A stretch of DNA of 7,026 nt from an uncultured Bacilli bacterium (lineage in GTDB: Bacteria > Bacillota_I > Bacilli_A > RF39 > UBA660). Location of the stretch: the NCBI GenBank assembly GCA_947856335.1, contig CANUCD010000053.1, forward strand, positions 1 through 7,026, in the 5' to 3' direction. Shown piece by piece: positions 6,807 through 7,026 of this stretch; the first letter of the stretch is position 1, and every line of letters starts with the position of its first letter. The translations under genes and the position numbers were made by a program. The notes beneath the pieces are model-generated. The model had not been told where the DNA came from, ran no database searches, and worked only from the letters and a program-made list of their open reading frames with translations.

Positions 6807-6849
6807 AAAACAAAAACTGAGCAGTAATAAATACTATTGCCCAGTTTTT
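6807..6849 (-). terminator. Terminator of the collagen-like gene, able to act on both strands
   Basis: Bases 6812-6828 pair with 6833-6849 in a long imperfect stem with a four-base loop. On the minus transcript the mismatches at 6820/6841 and 6827/6834 become U-G pairs, while 6824/6837 is unpaired. The A runs at 6812-6816 and 6807-6810 become U runs after the stem. The stem begins four bases after the TAA of the collagen-like gene, so it fits that gene best. A T run at 6845-6849 lets it also back up the virB4 terminator in the plus direction. Confidence 0.8.
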
Positions 6850-6853
6850 CATA

Positions 6854-7026
6854 TTATGGTCCAGTAGGTCCTGTTGGCCCCGTAGGTCCCGTAGGTCCGG
6901 TAGGTCCTTCAGCACCAGTTGCACCCTGTGGTCCTGTTGGTCCAGTAGGTCCAGTAGCGCCAGTAGTTCCAGCAGCACCTTGAGGTCCCGTAGGTCCAGT
7001 AGCACCAGTAGTTCCAGCAGCACCTT
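6854..7026 (-). CDS. Collagen-like (Gly-X-Y repeat) protein, C-terminal end only
   Basis: The minus strand reads 56 codons of unbroken Gly-X-Y triplets to a TAA at 6854-6856; the 5' end lies outside the window. The triplets are mainly Gly-Pro-Thr, with Gly-Ala-Thr, Gly-Thr-Thr, Gly-Ala-Ala, Gly-Pro-Gln and one Gly-Ala-Glu. Such Thr-rich repeats are typical of bacterial collagen-like surface proteins (for example the BclA type on spores and related proteins in Bacillota), which form trimeric stalks. The last residues are Gly-Pro directly before the stop, so no C-terminal globular domain or cell-wall anchor follows. The gene converges on virB4 and is probably not part of the conjugation machinery. 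The repeats are richer in G and C than the rest of the window, as Gly and Pro codons require. The missing N-terminus means location and anchoring cannot be told. Confidence 0.85.
   Translation of the reverse strand, partial: GAAGTTGATGPTGPQGAAGTTGATGPTGPTGPQGATGAEGPTGPTGPTGPTGPTGP
6926..7024 (-). repeat. Two near-identical tandem units within the collagen-like gene
   Basis: Read on the minus strand, 7024-6980 encodes a 15-residue unit ([15 protein letters not shown]). Bases 6979-6926 encode the same unit with one added Gly-Pro-Thr, 18 residues in all. The units match closely at the DNA level and differ mostly at third positions plus the extra nine bases. A more uniform run of Gly-Pro-Thr codons follows at 6907-6857. 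Such arrays change length easily by slippage or recombination. Confidence 0.8.

Noticed and set aside
6802..7023. A leucine-rich open frame on the minus strand (about 73 codons)
   Set aside because: It is the shifted reading frame of the Gly-X-Y repeats: Gly-Pro-Thr codons read one base off give Leu/Asp-rich sequence. The collagen frame has perfect glycine periodicity and ends just before the terminator.
1..7026. CRISPR arrays, tRNA or rRNA genes, insertion sequences, transfer origin
   Set aside because: No spaced direct repeats, cloverleaf candidates, transposase motifs or relaxase nick-like inverted repeats were seen by eye; the only repeats are coding Gly-X-Y triplets.

Overview
The window looks like part of a conjugative element (ICE or conjugative plasmid) from a low-G+C, Gram-positive-type bacterium of the Bacillota or a related mollicute-like lineage. 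The DNA is strongly A/T-rich, ribosome binding sites are GGAGG- or GGTGAT-like, and the conjugation proteins are of the single-membrane type. Every Trp in the long genes is TGG and no long frame needs TGA as a codon, so the standard bacterial code fits. The genus cannot be told from this sequence.

Positions 1-6739 hold a rightward type IV secretion (mating-channel) gene cluster in two blocks. Block 1 (1-3973) has the tail of an upstream gene, a secreted/anchored protein ending in a VirB2/TrbC-like membrane hairpin, a VirB6/TrbL-like channel protein with a very long cytoplasmic tail, and an unrecognised helical protein. A 138-base gap (3974-4111) follows, with an intrinsic terminator and then a strong extended -10 promoter. 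Block 2 (4112-6739) has a PrgI/VirB3-like membrane protein, a separate small protein that looks like the detached N-terminal domain of VirB4, and the VirB4 ATPase. Genes within each block are tightly coupled (22-base gap, TAATG overlaps, 14-base overlap). Block 2 ends in a terminator that overlaps the last codons of virB4.

Positions 6740-6853 hold only transcription-termination structures between convergent genes. Positions 6854-7026, on the minus strand, are the 3' end of a collagen-like (Gly-X-Y) gene that stops in the middle of its repeats without a C-terminal domain.

Working model: the VirB4 pair and the PrgI-like protein form the energised inner-membrane base. The VirB6-like protein forms the membrane channel. 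The first complete protein places a duplicated, cysteine-paired ectodomain on the cell surface through a pilin-like hairpin. Relaxase, coupling protein (VirD4), VirB8-like protein and cell-wall hydrolase are not in the window and would be expected outside it.
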